NCBI GenBank assembly: GCA_945888375.1
Contig: CAMCZZ010000021.1
Span: 1 to 58,638 of the forward strand
Origin: Akkermansia muciniphila
GTDB lineage: Bacteria; Verrucomicrobiota; Verrucomicrobiia; Opitutales; Opitutaceae
Direction: 5' to 3'
Length of the DNA stretch: 58,638 nucleotides
In this document: one piece after another, positions 24,101 to 33,727 of the stretch
Numbering within the stretch: the stretch's first letter is position 1
How the letters are laid out: every line of letters starts with the position of its first letter
Translations under genes and position numbers: made by a program
The notes under the pieces: generated by a model
Databases searched by the model: none
Seen by the model: the letters and a program-made list of their open reading frames with translations, nothing else
Told to the model about the DNA's origin: nothing

Positions 24101-26910
24101 GGCAGATCGAGCAGACGAATGACGAGCGAGCCCTTGATCAGGCCGGTGACGTTCTGCGGCTGGCCTTGGGGGCCGAGCGCGTCGGGTAGGGACTGCTTGG
24201 TGCCGATAGCGGGGATAACCTGATATACGCCAAGGCCAAGGCGAGGCAGGGCGAGCACGGGATTGTTTTTGCCGTCCCTCGGCGCGTAAACCCCGGCGTA
24301 GGGCTGGCCGCCGTCGTTGATAAAGGCGAAGCGACCCTCGGTGGTGGCGAAAGCCATCCACTCCCAGCCGGAGAACCAGCCCTTGAACTCGGGGTAGGCC
24401 CAGCTGATGCCGGGTATAGGGTCGTTGTAGTCGTTTTCCCAACGCGCGAGCTGCACACCGCGCAGACGATTTGCCCACACCCGGTAGGGTCCGCCGCCGA
24501 GCCACTCCTTCGATTTCATCTTTTCCTCTGGGTAGGCAAAATCCACGCCGAGAATGTCCACCAGACCGGGGCCGTTGAACTCATAATCGAGCCGCACATC
24601 GCCATCGGTTCCAACGGTCCAGCGCACGCGCCGGAACGCGCCGTCGTAAGTGGCGGAAACGACGACAGCGTCGCCCTCGCGCCGAGCGTCGAAGCTGAGG
24701 AGTTTGCCGTTGGTCGAAACGACCGGCACGAAGCTGCGCGCGACGCGACGATAGGCGGTCAGACGCGGCCCTTGGGATAAAGAGACGGGGCGACCGTCGC
24801 GCTCCAATCCTTCGAGCAGGCCGGTGGTCTTGCTGAAGCGCACGGCGTTTCGGCCGGAGGTGACGACCACCACGTCATTCCCGTCGGTCAAGGTAACCGC
24901 TTCCTTCACGACGACTGAGTTTCCGATCGCGGCGGCGCCGTGTTTCCAACGCCAGCTCCAGGTCCAGATCTCACGCTGACGCGAATCGAAGGCGGTGAGG
25001 TAAAGCATATCCGCCCCGCGCCAATCGGTCGGAAGCGGGATGGTCAATTCGCCATCGGTCCGAGGTGCGAGATCGGGGCCTTGAAAACGACCGTGCGCCA
25101 GCAGCGTGCGGTGGTGGAGGAGCGCACCGGGGGGGGCGAAGTTCATCAGCCGCCACTCGAAGGTCACCGCGTCGAGATGGAGGTGGTCGTGGCGGTTACG
25201 CACCGGCAGGGTGCCGGAGAAATCCTCGGGAAGCTCGCGCAGCGGCATCTGCACCGGGGACCAGATATCGCGCACGGTGTTGAAGCTGCCCTCTTTCTCG
25301 CCATGCGGCCCCACCATGCCGTCGGGCGCGAGATCGCGCCGCGCATCAAGACGGCCGCCTTGGTCGGAACGCGCCACCACCTCGTCCGCCCAGACCCACA
25401 GGAACCCGCCGGCGGCGTGCGGTTTTTCCCCCATGACCGCCCAGTAGTCCTCGAGTCCGGCTCCATGGCCGCCGTCGAACAAACCGTGAAGAAACTCCGT
25501 GGGCATGAAGATATCCGGACCGTCGGAAAATTTCACCGTCTCGGCGTATTCGCGGTAGTGACTGGTGTTCATCCCGCGGAAGGACCGCGCCCACGGGTGC
25601 AGGACGGGCCTGGCCTGCGGATCGTGTTTGGCGAATTCGTCGTCGTTCTCGGTGTTCTCGCCGCCCTCGTTTCCGTTGTCCCAAAACAGGATGCTCGGGT
25701 GGTTCACGTCGCGCGACACCAGCCCCTCGATCAGCTTGCGGCCGGTCGGCGTGTCGTAGCAGCCCTGCCAGCCGGCGAGCTCGTTCAACACGTAGAGTCC
25801 GGCTTCGTCGCAAAGATCGAGAAACTCGGCGTCGGGCGGATAGTGCGACATGCGCACGGCATTCATGTTGGCCTCCTTCAACAGGTGGACGTCCTCGCGG
25901 TTGTCCGCGAGCGAGAGGGTGCGACCGGTCTCGGGCCGGAAGCTGTGGCGATTGACTCCCTTCAAGGTGATTTTCCGGCCGTTGACATAAAGTCCATCGT
26001 TCGGCCGCAACTCAAAGGTGCGGAAGCCGAAACGCTGTGTCACGGCGTGCGTCAAGGCCCCGGCACTGCCCGCGCGCAGCGTAAACTCGGCGAGATAAAG
26101 TCGCGGCGTCTCGGCGCTCCAGGTAGCGGGCGCCGGCACCTGCAAACGCAGGGTCGCGGGCCCGGAACCGGACACGACCGCGAGGGACGCGGGCGGACCG
26201 ACCGGGGCGCCGTCGAGCGACTTTATCTGGACGGCGATCTCCGTCCCGGCGGGCAGGACGCCTCCTGGGAAGACATCGGCGCGAAACGAACCGTCCGCGC
26301 GCGCGTCGATCGCCACGCGATCAATGAACTGCTCCGGAAAAGCCTCGAGCCGCACCGGACGGAAAATCCCGCCGAAATTCCAGTAGTCGCCGATGCGCTC
26401 GGCGTTGTTCACGCTGGCGTTGGCCGACCGTTTGCTGACGGTGACTTCGAGCAGGTTCGGACCATCAAAGCGCAGAAGCGGCGTGACGTCGTATTTGAAC
26501 GGATAAAAACCACCCTGATGCACCGGGCCGGCCGACTGGCCGTTGAGTTTCACCTCGGTGTCGGTGAGCACACCCTCGAAAACCAAGCGAACCGACCGCC
26601 CGCGCCACTCCGCGGGAACCGTGAACTCGCGTCGGTAAAGCCCCTGCTCAGCCGGGGCCGGCGGCATCAGCGGCATGCGTTTGCTTGGGCGTAGCTCGAC
26701 ACCGTAGTCGTAGGCGCCGAAACCCCGCGTTTCCCAGCACGAAGGGACGGGGATTGTCGTCCAGACACCACTGTTGCGACCGGCGGTGCAGTAAAAGTCC
26801 CAAGGCTGGGCGTCGTCGCTACCTCGACCGGACAGATAAAGCTCGTCGGTGGAGGTGCCGAAAAGCGACACCCACGTAGTCAAAAAAAATAAAAGGTGAA
26901 ATCGTGGCAT
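24097..26910 (-). CDS. Secreted GH2 beta-galactosidase-like enzyme
   Basis: 937 residues from MPRFHLLFFL; a longer frame upstream would run into the RNA methyltransferase gene. A hydrophobic N-terminus (about 1-20) suggests export. GH2 order: jelly roll (35-190), Ig-like domain (195-300), barrel (300-580) with acid/base E415 in WDNGNEGG and nucleophile E472 in MPTEFLHG, then C-terminal beta-domains (about 690-937). The downstream GH2 gene begins inside its stop codon, so the two enzymes are made together and probably attack the same polysaccharide. It begins 97 bases downstream of the TrmH-type gene stop, with no obvious terminator between. Confidence 0.87.
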   Translation of the reverse strand: MPRFHLLFFLTTWVSLFGTSTDELYLSGRGSDDAQPWDFYCTAGRNSGVWTTIPVPSCWETRGFGAYDYGVELRPSKRMPLMPPAPAEQGLYRREFTVPAEWRGRSVRLVFEGVLTDTEVKLNGQSAGPVHQGGFYPFKYDVTPLLRFDGPNLLEVTVSKRSANASVNNAERIGDYWNFGGIFRPVRLEAFPEQFIDRVAIDARADGSFRADVFPGGVLPAGTEIAVQIKSLDGAPVGPPASLAVVSGSGPATLRLQVPAPATWSAETPRLYLAEFTLRAGSAGALTHAVTQRFGFRTFELRPNDGLYVNGRKITLKGVNRHSFRPETGRTLSLADNREDVHLLKEANMNAVRMSHYPPDAEFLDLCDEAGLYVLNELAGWQGCYDTPTGRKLIEGLVSRDVNHPSILFWDNGNEGGENTENDDEFAKHDPQARPVLHPWARSFRGMNTSHYREYAETVKFSDGPDIFMPTEFLHGLFDGGHGAGLEDYWAVMGEKPHAAGGFLWVWADEVVARSDQGGRLDARRDLAPDGMVGPHGEKEGSFNTVRDIWSPVQMPLRELPEDFSGTLPVRNRHDHLHLDAVTFEWRLMNFAPPGALLHHRTLLAHGRFQGPDLAPRTDGELTIPLPTDWRGADMLYLTAFDSRQREIWTWSWRWKHGAAAIGNSVVVKEAVTLTDGNDVVVVTSGRNAVRFSKTTGLLEGLERDGRPVSLSQGPRLTAYRRVARSFVPVVSTNGKLLSFDARREGDAVVVSATYDGAFRRVRWTVGTDGDVRLDYEFNGPGLVDILGVDFAYPEEKMKSKEWLGGGPYRVWANRLRGVQLARWENDYNDPIPGISWAYPEFKGWFSGWEWMAFATTEGRFAFINDGGQPYAGVYAPRDGKNNPVLALPRLGLGVYQVIPAIGTKQSLPDALGPQGQPQNVTGLIKGSLVIRLLDLP

Positions 26911-27007
26911 AGGACTGAGGGGTAAAAGAAAGTTTAATCGTAATGGGCCGAGGCTGAATCGCAGTTGGTGGTGAGTCCGGGTTAATGGTGCACGTGCCGC
27001 GGGGACC

Positions 27008-27874
27008 CTATCCAGACGCGTCACGCTGACGCACCGCCTCGAAGAGCGTGATGATCGTGGCCATGGCGACGTTGAGTGAATCCGCCTGCCCGGCCATCGG
27101 TATGCGCACGCACTCTTCCGCCTCACGCAGCCAAAAATCACTCAACCCATACTGCTCACTGCCCATCACGATGGCCAGCGGCCCACGCAAATCGGCAGCA
27201 GTGTGAAGTTTCGTCGCGGACGGCGTCGTCGCCACCGCCCGGATGCTGCGAGCGCGCAACCAGGCCCGCACCTCGTCGCTGCCGGCCACGATCACCGGCA
27301 CCGAGAACAGCACACCCGTCGAAGCGCGCACGACGTTGGGGTTAAAAAGGTCCGTCACCGGATCGCAGACGATCAATGCATCCGCGCCGGCTGCATCCGC
27401 ACTGCGCAAGATGGTGCCAAGATTACCCGGCTTCTCGATCGCTTCCACCACCAGCAAAAAGGGATCCGGCCGGGAGCCATTGATTTTTTCCGCGAGCAAA
27501 GCGTCCAAGTCCGCCAGAGTCCGCCGCCACTGCGGCGCCACCGCAAGCAAGCCATCCGGTCGCTCCCGGTAGGCGACCTTCGCAAACGCATCCCGGTTCA
27601 ACTGAAACACCTTCGCGCCCGCGGCCTGCGCCTCCGCAATGAGCGCGGGCTCGTTACCTTGATCTCCGGGATACCACTCCGGGCAGATATAGAGCTCGGT
27701 CAGCGTGACGTTTTTTTCCAGCGCCCGCCGGATCTGGCGGTAACCCTCGACCAAAAAGACCCCCGCTTCGTCACGCGGACGGCGGTCGCGCAGCTTCACG
27801 AGTTGCTTCACGCGGGGATTCTGGAGACTAGTGATGAGTTCGACGTCGTTAAACACGGAACTGGCAAAACACAC
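27008..27874 (-). CDS. TrmH/SpoU-family RNA 2'-O-methyltransferase
   Basis: 288 residues from the GTG at 27,874; a GTG at 27,856 (282 residues) is an alternative, and no ATG precedes the conserved ITSLQNPRVK. The N-terminal substrate-binding domain (about 12-110) carries FLVEGYRQIRRAL. The SPOUT knot domain (about 135-285) has motif 1 NLGTILRSADAAGADALIV, motif 2 IVMGSEQYGLS and motif 3 IPMAGQADSLNVAMA. Such enzymes methylate ribose 2'-OH in rRNA or tRNA using S-adenosylmethionine. The divergent RlmD-like methyltransferase starts only 47 bases away. The target nucleotide cannot be read from sequence. Confidence 0.9.
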   Translation of the reverse strand: MCFASSVFNDVELITSLQNPRVKQLVKLRDRRPRDEAGVFLVEGYRQIRRALEKNVTLTELYICPEWYPGDQGNEPALIAEAQAAGAKVFQLNRDAFAKVAYRERPDGLLAVAPQWRRTLADLDALLAEKINGSRPDPFLLVVEAIEKPGNLGTILRSADAAGADALIVCDPVTDLFNPNVVRASTGVLFSVPVIVAGSDEVRAWLRARSIRAVATTPSATKLHTAADLRGPLAIVMGSEQYGLSDFWLREAEECVRIPMAGQADSLNVAMATIITLFEAVRQRDASG

Positions 27875-27921
27875 CGAAGCGACGCGAAAGACAAAATCCT
27901 TTTACTCTCCGTTCGGTTCGC

Positions 27922-29193
27922 GTGTTCTCTCCCTTCGCCGTGGCCAAACCCCAAAAGAAATTCAACGCCGACCCCTTCCCCTACCATGCCGTGCTGGAGC
28001 TGGAGATCGCCACGCTCACCAACTTGGGCGTAGGTCTCGCCCGCGTGCCCCACCCCGCCGATCCGGACTCACGCTGGGTGGTAATGGTGCCCTTCACCCT
28101 GCCCGGCGAACGCGTCCGAGCCCGCATTTTCCGCAACCACAAGAACTACTCTGAGGCGGACCTGGCAGAAGTCCTCACCCCCTCGCCCGAGCGCATCCGG
28201 CCCCTATGCCCGCTTTTTGGCAGTTGCGGTGGTTGCCAATACCAAAACCTCGCCTACGAAGCGCAACTCGTCTGGAAACGCCGGCAAGTGGAGGAACTCC
28301 TGCTGCACATGGCCGGGCTCGAATTTCCCGTCGCCCCCGTGATCGGCTCCCCCGCCAAATACGGCTATCGCTCGAAGATCACCCCTCACTTCAACGCCCC
28401 CCGCTCCGCCACCGAGGCGGCCGGGATGCCCATCGGCTTTCTCCGCCAAGGCACCCGCTTCGATATCCTCGACGTCCCCGCCTGCCCCATCGCCACCGGA
28501 CCGATCAATCACCGGCTAACGGAAAGCCGCGAGCACGTGCGGGCACGCGCCGCCGAGGGCGCCTATGCGCGTGGCGGCACCTTGCTGCTGCGTGACGCCT
28601 CCGGACAGGTGACGACTAACTACGACGACATCGTCACGGAGACCGTGGGAAACCTAAAGCTGCGCTTCCTGGCCCGCGATTTTTTCCAGAACAACCCCTT
28701 CATCCTGCCGACCTTTACTGGCTACGCCCGCGAACAGGCCGCCGGCACCGGCGCACGTTTCCTCGTGGATGCCTACTGCGGCAGCGGCCTTTTCGCCCTT
28801 ACCTGCGCGCCCGCCTTCGAGCGGGTCGCCGGTATCGAGATAAGCGAAAGCAGCATTGTTTTTGCCAAGCAAAACGCCGAGGCCAATGAGCTGGGGAATG
28901 TAAGCTTCCAAGCTGGAGACGCCGCCGCGATTTTTGCCGGGCTGACTTTTCCCGCCAACGATACAGTCGTGCTGATCGACCCTCCTCGCAAAGGATGCGA
29001 CGAGGCCTTTTTAACCCAGCTTTTCGCGTATGGACCGCGCGCCGTGATCTACATCTCCTGCGACCCGGCCACCCAGATGCGCGACCTCCGCGCCTTCACC
29101 GCCGCCGGTTATGCACTGACGGCCGTGCAACCCTTCGACCTCTTCCCTCAAACCCGCCACCTAGAATGTGTGGTCACCCTTCGGAAAATGTAA
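27922..29193 (+). CDS. RlmD/RumA-type rRNA (uracil-5-)-methyltransferase
   Basis: 423 residues from the GTG at 27,922; a GTG at 27,940 giving MAKPQKKF is equally plausible. An N-terminal TRAM-like beta-barrel (20-85) is followed by an iron-sulfur binding set CPLFGSCGGC (C96, C102, C105) and C188. The Rossmann domain has DAYCGSGLFAL (near 283), IEISESSI, LIDPPRKG, the nucleophilic Cys in SCDPAT (C380) and the base E415 in LECV. It transfers a methyl group from S-adenosylmethionine to C5 of a uracil in structured RNA, most likely 23S rRNA. Confidence 0.92.
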   Translation: MFSPFAVAKPQKKFNADPFPYHAVLELEIATLTNLGVGLARVPHPADPDSRWVVMVPFTLPGERVRARIFRNHKNYSEADLAEVLTPSPERIRPLCPLFGSCGGCQYQNLAYEAQLVWKRRQVEELLLHMAGLEFPVAPVIGSPAKYGYRSKITPHFNAPRSATEAAGMPIGFLRQGTRFDILDVPACPIATGPINHRLTESREHVRARAAEGAYARGGTLLLRDASGQVTTNYDDIVTETVGNLKLRFLARDFFQNNPFILPTFTGYAREQAAGTGARFLVDAYCGSGLFALTCAPAFERVAGIEISESSIVFAKQNAEANELGNVSFQAGDAAAIFAGLTFPANDTVVLIDPPRKGCDEAFLTQLFAYGPRAVIYISCDPATQMRDLRAFTAAGYALTAVQPFDLFPQTRHLECVVTLRKM

Positions 29194-29277
29194 CGAACTA
29201 TATCTTCAACCCAACGCCCACCAAAGGTTGAGAGTGTAAAAATTGTCTCTGATAAACAATTCCTACCTATCCATAAT

Positions 29278-30039
29278 CTACCGCAAGGAAAAGGAGCGAT
29301 CCAATTTCTCTTTGGATGCAGTGTAGTCCGTGTCCACGAGACTCAGGCCGGAAACATGACCGTCGAGGAAAAGCGCCAAAGCCGTGCCACCATGCCGCAC
29401 ATAGCCCTCCTCCTGCTGCATGGAACGAACGCCGTTGGATGCCTCCAATGCACTCTTCACTCCACCCGCCGCAACATCGACGCGATTCGCACCATTCTTT
29501 ACTTCGATCATCAATACCAATTTAGAGGGCGAAGATACCTCGGTGAGAGAATAGTATTTAGAAACAGACACCCCAAATAACATAATTGCGGGCTTGGTGG
29601 TGCTCACACCGCTGGGCACCACGAACCCATACTGAGGAGCGGTAAGAGTAGAACCGCCATTGATTCCCGTGGGGCAACCCCAAAAGGCGCGGGTGGCATA
29701 TTTATTATCGGTGGTTTTACCGCTGGTATCCTCCACCACGGTATTGCCACCGCTATTGAAATAGGTATCTAAAATATAACTGCCGGTGCCGGTAGAGTCT
29801 TTGGCGAAATCCAATATAACTCTGGATTTCGCATCATTGGCCTGCAAAGCGATGGCGCTGCCCCATTGTCTCATGCGGGACACGCATTGGGCTTTTTTAG
29901 CCGTGCGCTTGACCTTCCCCACCGTCGGGATGATGATTGCGGCTAGAATACCAATAATGGCAATCACCGTGAGCAGCTCGATCAAAGTGAAGGCGTGGCG
30001 GCGGGATCGCGTGGCAAAACGACTGGAGAAACTAAGCAT
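29278..30039 (-). CDS. Type II pseudopilin-like protein
   Basis: 253 residues. The N-terminus is a short basic leader ending RRHA, then FTLIELLTVIAIIGILAAIIIP, the class III prepilin signal with E at position +5 of the mature chain and one hydrophobic helix. Cleavage would fall after A16, not the usual Gly. The remainder resembles the verrucomicrobial/planctomycete pseudopilins of the GspG/DUF1559-like kind, ending with a GGTALALFLDGHVSG motif. It is probably a periplasm-facing subunit of a type II secretion or pilus system. No assembly genes are near, so it is an orphan. Confidence 0.87.
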   Translation of the reverse strand: MLSFSSRFATRSRRHAFTLIELLTVIAIIGILAAIIIPTVGKVKRTAKKAQCVSRMRQWGSAIALQANDAKSRVILDFAKDSTGTGSYILDTYFNSGGNTVVEDTSGKTTDNKYATRAFWGCPTGINGGSTLTAPQYGFVVPSGVSTTKPAIMLFGVSVSKYYSLTEVSSPSKLVLMIEVKNGANRVDVAAGGVKSALEASNGVRSMQQEEGYVRHGGTALALFLDGHVSGLSLVDTDYTASKEKLDRSFSLR

Positions 30040-30545
30040 AACAGTTAGGGACGATTGTCCTGAAAGATTTCAAAACGTTTAGGGGGGGGTGGGAGCTGGG
30101 GTCGCTCAGAAGGATATATTGGGATTCTTTTGGGAATCTATAAGACATGACATAATGGTCAACCGTTTCCTCGACACACCACCGGCAACCAGAGGCAAAC
30201 ACGTGGCATGATGCTTAGGATCCGGAAAAAAGTTTCTTAAAACGCGTGAATTTGAGACATACTTCAGAATCAAAGCACCACGCAGGGTGACTGGACAGGC
30301 TTGGCTGACAAGCCACCTGCGTCGGAAATCCCCTTCAGGTGTTGTCATATAAGGATAAGCCCAAAGCCTTGGGGCCCGGCATTAAAAACCTGCAGCCCCA
30401 GTAAGCCTTAAAAACGAAGCAAACCAGAATCGCATTTAGCATCATTTATTGCCCGGCCAACCAGAACCCATATCCAAAGATTAAAGAAATCTATAAACAA
30501 AACCCAGGGAATACTACAGGTAACCCCAAGCATTTGGTATGAAAA
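30040..30545. other. 506-base intergenic region upstream of the pseudopilin gene
   Basis: It holds the promoter of the pseudopilin gene and the 3' region of the beta-helix gene. An 80-codon frame (30,106-30,348, minus) has no family resemblance and no good start context, so I do not call it. LacI-like half sites (AAAACGTTT near 30,070) are visible but not convincingly palindromic. Nothing else was recognised. Confidence 0.4.
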
Positions 30546-32438
30546 TTATTTGGCGAATGATCGCGGAGGTATTACCATTATATCCTGATAAGAGGGCTCA
30601 ATCCCGGCAGCCTGCCTAATGGCATCGGCTGCGTCTGGTCCGTTATTTTCCCAAGTTACGCCAAAACCTTTGGTGTTAAACAAGCGCTGCTCGGTTGCGG
30701 TCCAATTGTCGCGCACCGTGATATAGGATGAGCCTTCGTCTAAGTAAAGATGCCCCCAGTGGGGTTTTTCGGCAAAGGGATTTAGCGTTACTTCACCGAC
30801 TGCGTTTTCGGTAATTTTGGTGCCGGGCGACGCGGAAAGATGATAAATCCCCCCAAAATCGTAGAGCGATTTACCATAGCGAGTGATGCGGTTGGCATGA
30901 ATCAGGTTGTCCCGTTGCGCGGTGCTTAGGTAGGTCCAGCCCCAGCCGAGACTGATGCCTGAATATGGCAACTCGCTCAGGTCGTTGTGCTCAATGGAGG
31001 ATTCGCGAAGATAGCCGGCGGCGATGCCAACACAACCCCAGTCCTCGTTGGCGCAGTCGGTGATCACATTGTTAGCTATGCGCAAGCGCGCGGAGACCTC
31101 GCGATCGTCGGCAGGATTATACGGCAAGTGGGTCTCGCTCCCGCCGTCTTGGAACTTGCCGAGTTGTAGGCCGTTGCCGGCGATATCCCGAAAAACACAA
31201 CCCTCCACCGTAAGATTGCGAAGACCGTGCTCAGCATCGAGTCCGGCAGAAGCCAAATGCGCGAAGTGACAACGCTCAAACCGGACATCCTGTGCCGCCC
31301 AGATACGAACCGCACCCGGCGGTCGCCCGACCCAAGCCTGGTTTTCGAGCGCCTTTTTCTCGGGCGTGCCCGGTGGTAGCATCTTATAAGCCTCAGTCAT
31401 GTAAAAGCCGGCCTGATGAGGCACGTGGCCAAACAACGCCGGACGCATCCACGCCGTATGGGCGAAGCTCAAGCCCCTGAATACTAAATGGCGGATCGGC
31501 CGATCCAATGTGCCGGAAAGATCGAGTAAAGTCTCTTGCACCGGCACGATCGCATTTGCGCAAAGCATATCCTCACCGGGTCGGGGCCAATAATAGATAC
31601 GCCGGGCTGTAACATCATGGAACCACTCCCCGGGGGTATCCAGCAGGCAAAGGGCGTTTTGCAGAAAAAACGGCGCGCGGTAGCCCTCGGTCATGATCGG
31701 AGCGGGCCAGGGGTGTTCAAACTGGATCCTGCTCTCGGGCTGGTGAAAACGCACGCGGGCGCGCTCATCCTGCAGCGTAAATTCACGAATGCGCAACAGG
31801 GCGATTTCCCATTGCTGGTAAATGACCATTTCCAGACCGCTTAGATCACCGGTCAAACCGGCTGGGGCGGGGATCGAAGCGGTCTCGTTGCTTTTATCCC
31901 AAGCCAACAACCGCTCCATCTCACCGGCATTGGGCGTGCGGGCGCGGACGCACTTTGGGCCATTAATCCAGAGTTGGCGGAACTCCCTTACGCGACCGCC
32001 TATGAGCGGGGCCTCAGCTACCCAGACTGCTCCGAGGGCGGCGCTAGAAAGACCAGGAACCGGCGTATCCAGTTTTGACCAAACGGAAATGCCCAAGCCG
32101 CCTTGAAGGACCGGAATTTCACCGGGGGCTGCTTCAAAAACGGTCGGGCTCCCGGCAGTGCCGGAATCCTCCGGGCGAACGCACCAAGCTGAATCGAGGG
32201 GGTAATCACCACCGCGCAGAATAATTCGCACGGGCTGGGTCAGCGGAGAAAGCGCAAGCCGGCGCAATTCCCTGGCTCGGCGTTGAGCCCCGGTAAGCGA
32301 GAGCGGATCTTCAGTGGTGCCATCGGCGCTGTCGCGGCCAGTCGGGGCGACCCAAAACTCGGCCGCATAGGCAGACCAGCAAAGCCCGGCACCCAAACAT
32401 AAGGCGGTGAGCACCCGGGGGAGAAGGCGCATTTTCAT
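30546..32438 (-). CDS. Secreted right-handed beta-helix protein, GH141-like
   Basis: 630 residues from the ATG giving MKMRLLPRVL; ATGs at 32,450 and 32,432 are alternatives. A signal peptide ends near WSAYA-AEF. The chain has the layout of secreted parallel beta-helix carbohydrate enzymes: an N-terminal EFWVAPTGRDSADG start, an IILRGGDYPL strand, then helix coils with NLTVEGCVFRDIAGNGLQLG and YSGISLGWGWTY, and a YLDEGSSYITVRDN coil near the end. This order resembles GH141 (alpha-L-fucosidase/xylanase) members, but catalytic residues were not identified, so a lyase or binding protein remains possible. It is transcribed divergently from the Gfo/Idh operon. Confidence 0.7.
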   Translation of the reverse strand: MKMRLLPRVLTALCLGAGLCWSAYAAEFWVAPTGRDSADGTTEDPLSLTGAQRRARELRRLALSPLTQPVRIILRGGDYPLDSAWCVRPEDSGTAGSPTVFEAAPGEIPVLQGGLGISVWSKLDTPVPGLSSAALGAVWVAEAPLIGGRVREFRQLWINGPKCVRARTPNAGEMERLLAWDKSNETASIPAPAGLTGDLSGLEMVIYQQWEIALLRIREFTLQDERARVRFHQPESRIQFEHPWPAPIMTEGYRAPFFLQNALCLLDTPGEWFHDVTARRIYYWPRPGEDMLCANAIVPVQETLLDLSGTLDRPIRHLVFRGLSFAHTAWMRPALFGHVPHQAGFYMTEAYKMLPPGTPEKKALENQAWVGRPPGAVRIWAAQDVRFERCHFAHLASAGLDAEHGLRNLTVEGCVFRDIAGNGLQLGKFQDGGSETHLPYNPADDREVSARLRIANNVITDCANEDWGCVGIAAGYLRESSIEHNDLSELPYSGISLGWGWTYLSTAQRDNLIHANRITRYGKSLYDFGGIYHLSASPGTKITENAVGEVTLNPFAEKPHWGHLYLDEGSSYITVRDNWTATEQRLFNTKGFGVTWENNGPDAADAIRQAAGIEPSYQDIMVIPPRSFAK

Positions 32439-32610
32439 CGTGAAAGCCATGCTCGCAACGCGGATAAATGGGAAGGATTTTCCCGGCAAAGCTTAGTATA
32501 AAGGTGATTTTAGTCGGCAAATGACTAGCTTTGTTTGTATCGTCATAGCTTATAGTAACCTGGCAACTAATCCGGCGGTCGTCGGCGTTTTGCCTCCTGA
32601 TTTTTACCCC

Positions 32611-33699
32611 ATGAAAAAACTTGGTTTGGGCGTTCTTGGACTAGGCGAAGGCCGCAGCATCGTATCGGGCGCGCTTGGCAGCCCGGCCTGGCACGTGGTG
32701 TCCTTGTGTGACGTGAACGAACAACTGGGCCGCGAGCGACTCGCCGAGTTCAGCCTGCCTGCGAAGGCCTTCACAAAGAATTATGACGACATGCTTGCCG
32801 ACCCAGGCATCGACGCCGTCGGCATCTACACACCCGACCACTTGCATGCGGAACACGTCATTCGCGCACTTCAGGCCGGTAAGCACGTGATCTGCACCAA
32901 GCCCTTCATTGACAGTCTGGCCTCGGCTAAAAAAGTGCTCGCAGCCGTGAAAAAGAGCGGACGGCAAGTGATGGTTGGCCAGAGCTCGCGCCACTTCGCG
33001 CCCTTTGCCCGGCAACGCGAACACTTTGAAGAAGGGATCTTGGGCGAACTAATCTGCGTCGAGGCCAGCTATAACGCTGATCACCGCTGGTTCCTCGCGA
33101 AGCCCTGGGCCCGCAAGGCGGAGTTCAAATGGCTCTATGGCGGGCTAAGCCACCCGGTGGACTTTGTGCGGTGGTATTTGCCACGAATTACCGAGGTCTC
33201 CGGTTACGCCTTGCTCAGCCCAAATGGGCAAAAACATGGCTTGGTCCATGCCGATACTTTCCAGTTTGTCATGCGCGATGCCGAGGGGCGGGTGGCAAGA
33301 GTCAGCGGTGCCTACTCCGGTCCCGTCGTGCCAAATGCGCGTGACAGCAACATGAGCTGTGTGCTGCGCGGCACCAAGGGCGCCAGCCAAGGGGATTACT
33401 ACGAACTCCGCTATTCCTGGAAAACCGACACGAGGTCGGCGATGGAGACCTTTGAAGACCAGGACGCTCATTTTTTCCGTTTCGGGGGCCACTCCCACCA
33501 TGCAGGGGAATACCAAAACTACCTCGACTACTTCGCATGCTGCTTGGCCAAAGGCATCTCGCCAAAGCCGGATGCGACCGAAGGCATCGTCACCGTGGCG
33601 CTCATGCAAGCGATGGATGAGGCCGCCGCCACCGGTCAGCCGGTTAAAGTCCGCGAAATGCTCGCGCGTTATAAATTGGCAGGACTCTTCCCGGCCTGA
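32611..33699 (+). CDS. Gfo/Idh/MocA-family NAD(P)-dependent oxidoreductase
   Basis: 362 residues from ATG 32,611. The N-terminal Rossmann domain begins LGLGVLGLGEG, and the family catalytic Lys is K97 in VICTKPF. The C-terminal alpha/beta domain (about 125-340) follows the family pattern. No export signal, so cytoplasmic. Such enzymes oxidise or reduce sugars and cyclitols, often at C3. It leads a five-gene operon with a glycoside symporter, an exported TIM-barrel isomerase and two galactosidase-type enzymes, so it probably oxidises a released sugar or glycoside. A longer frame upstream is unlikely because the nucleotide motif normally starts within a few residues of the N-terminus. Confidence 0.88.
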   Translation: MKKLGLGVLGLGEGRSIVSGALGSPAWHVVSLCDVNEQLGRERLAEFSLPAKAFTKNYDDMLADPGIDAVGIYTPDHLHAEHVIRALQAGKHVICTKPFIDSLASAKKVLAAVKKSGRQVMVGQSSRHFAPFARQREHFEEGILGELICVEASYNADHRWFLAKPWARKAEFKWLYGGLSHPVDFVRWYLPRITEVSGYALLSPNGQKHGLVHADTFQFVMRDAEGRVARVSGAYSGPVVPNARDSNMSCVLRGTKGASQGDYYELRYSWKTDTRSAMETFEDQDAHFFRFGGHSHHAGEYQNYLDYFACCLAKGISPKPDATEGIVTVALMQAMDEAAATGQPVKVREMLARYKLAGLFPA

Positions 33700-33727
33700 G
33701 GCGAGGCCTGCCTGATAATCCCGCCTC

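Noticed and set aside
24940-26694. Plus-strand frame of 584 codons opposite the GH2 gene
   Set aside because: Lies wholly within the GH2 coding region, with no motif or start context.
30106-30348. 80-codon minus-strand frame upstream of the pseudopilin gene
   Set aside because: No family resemblance, no ribosome-binding site, basic mixed composition; more likely non-coding.
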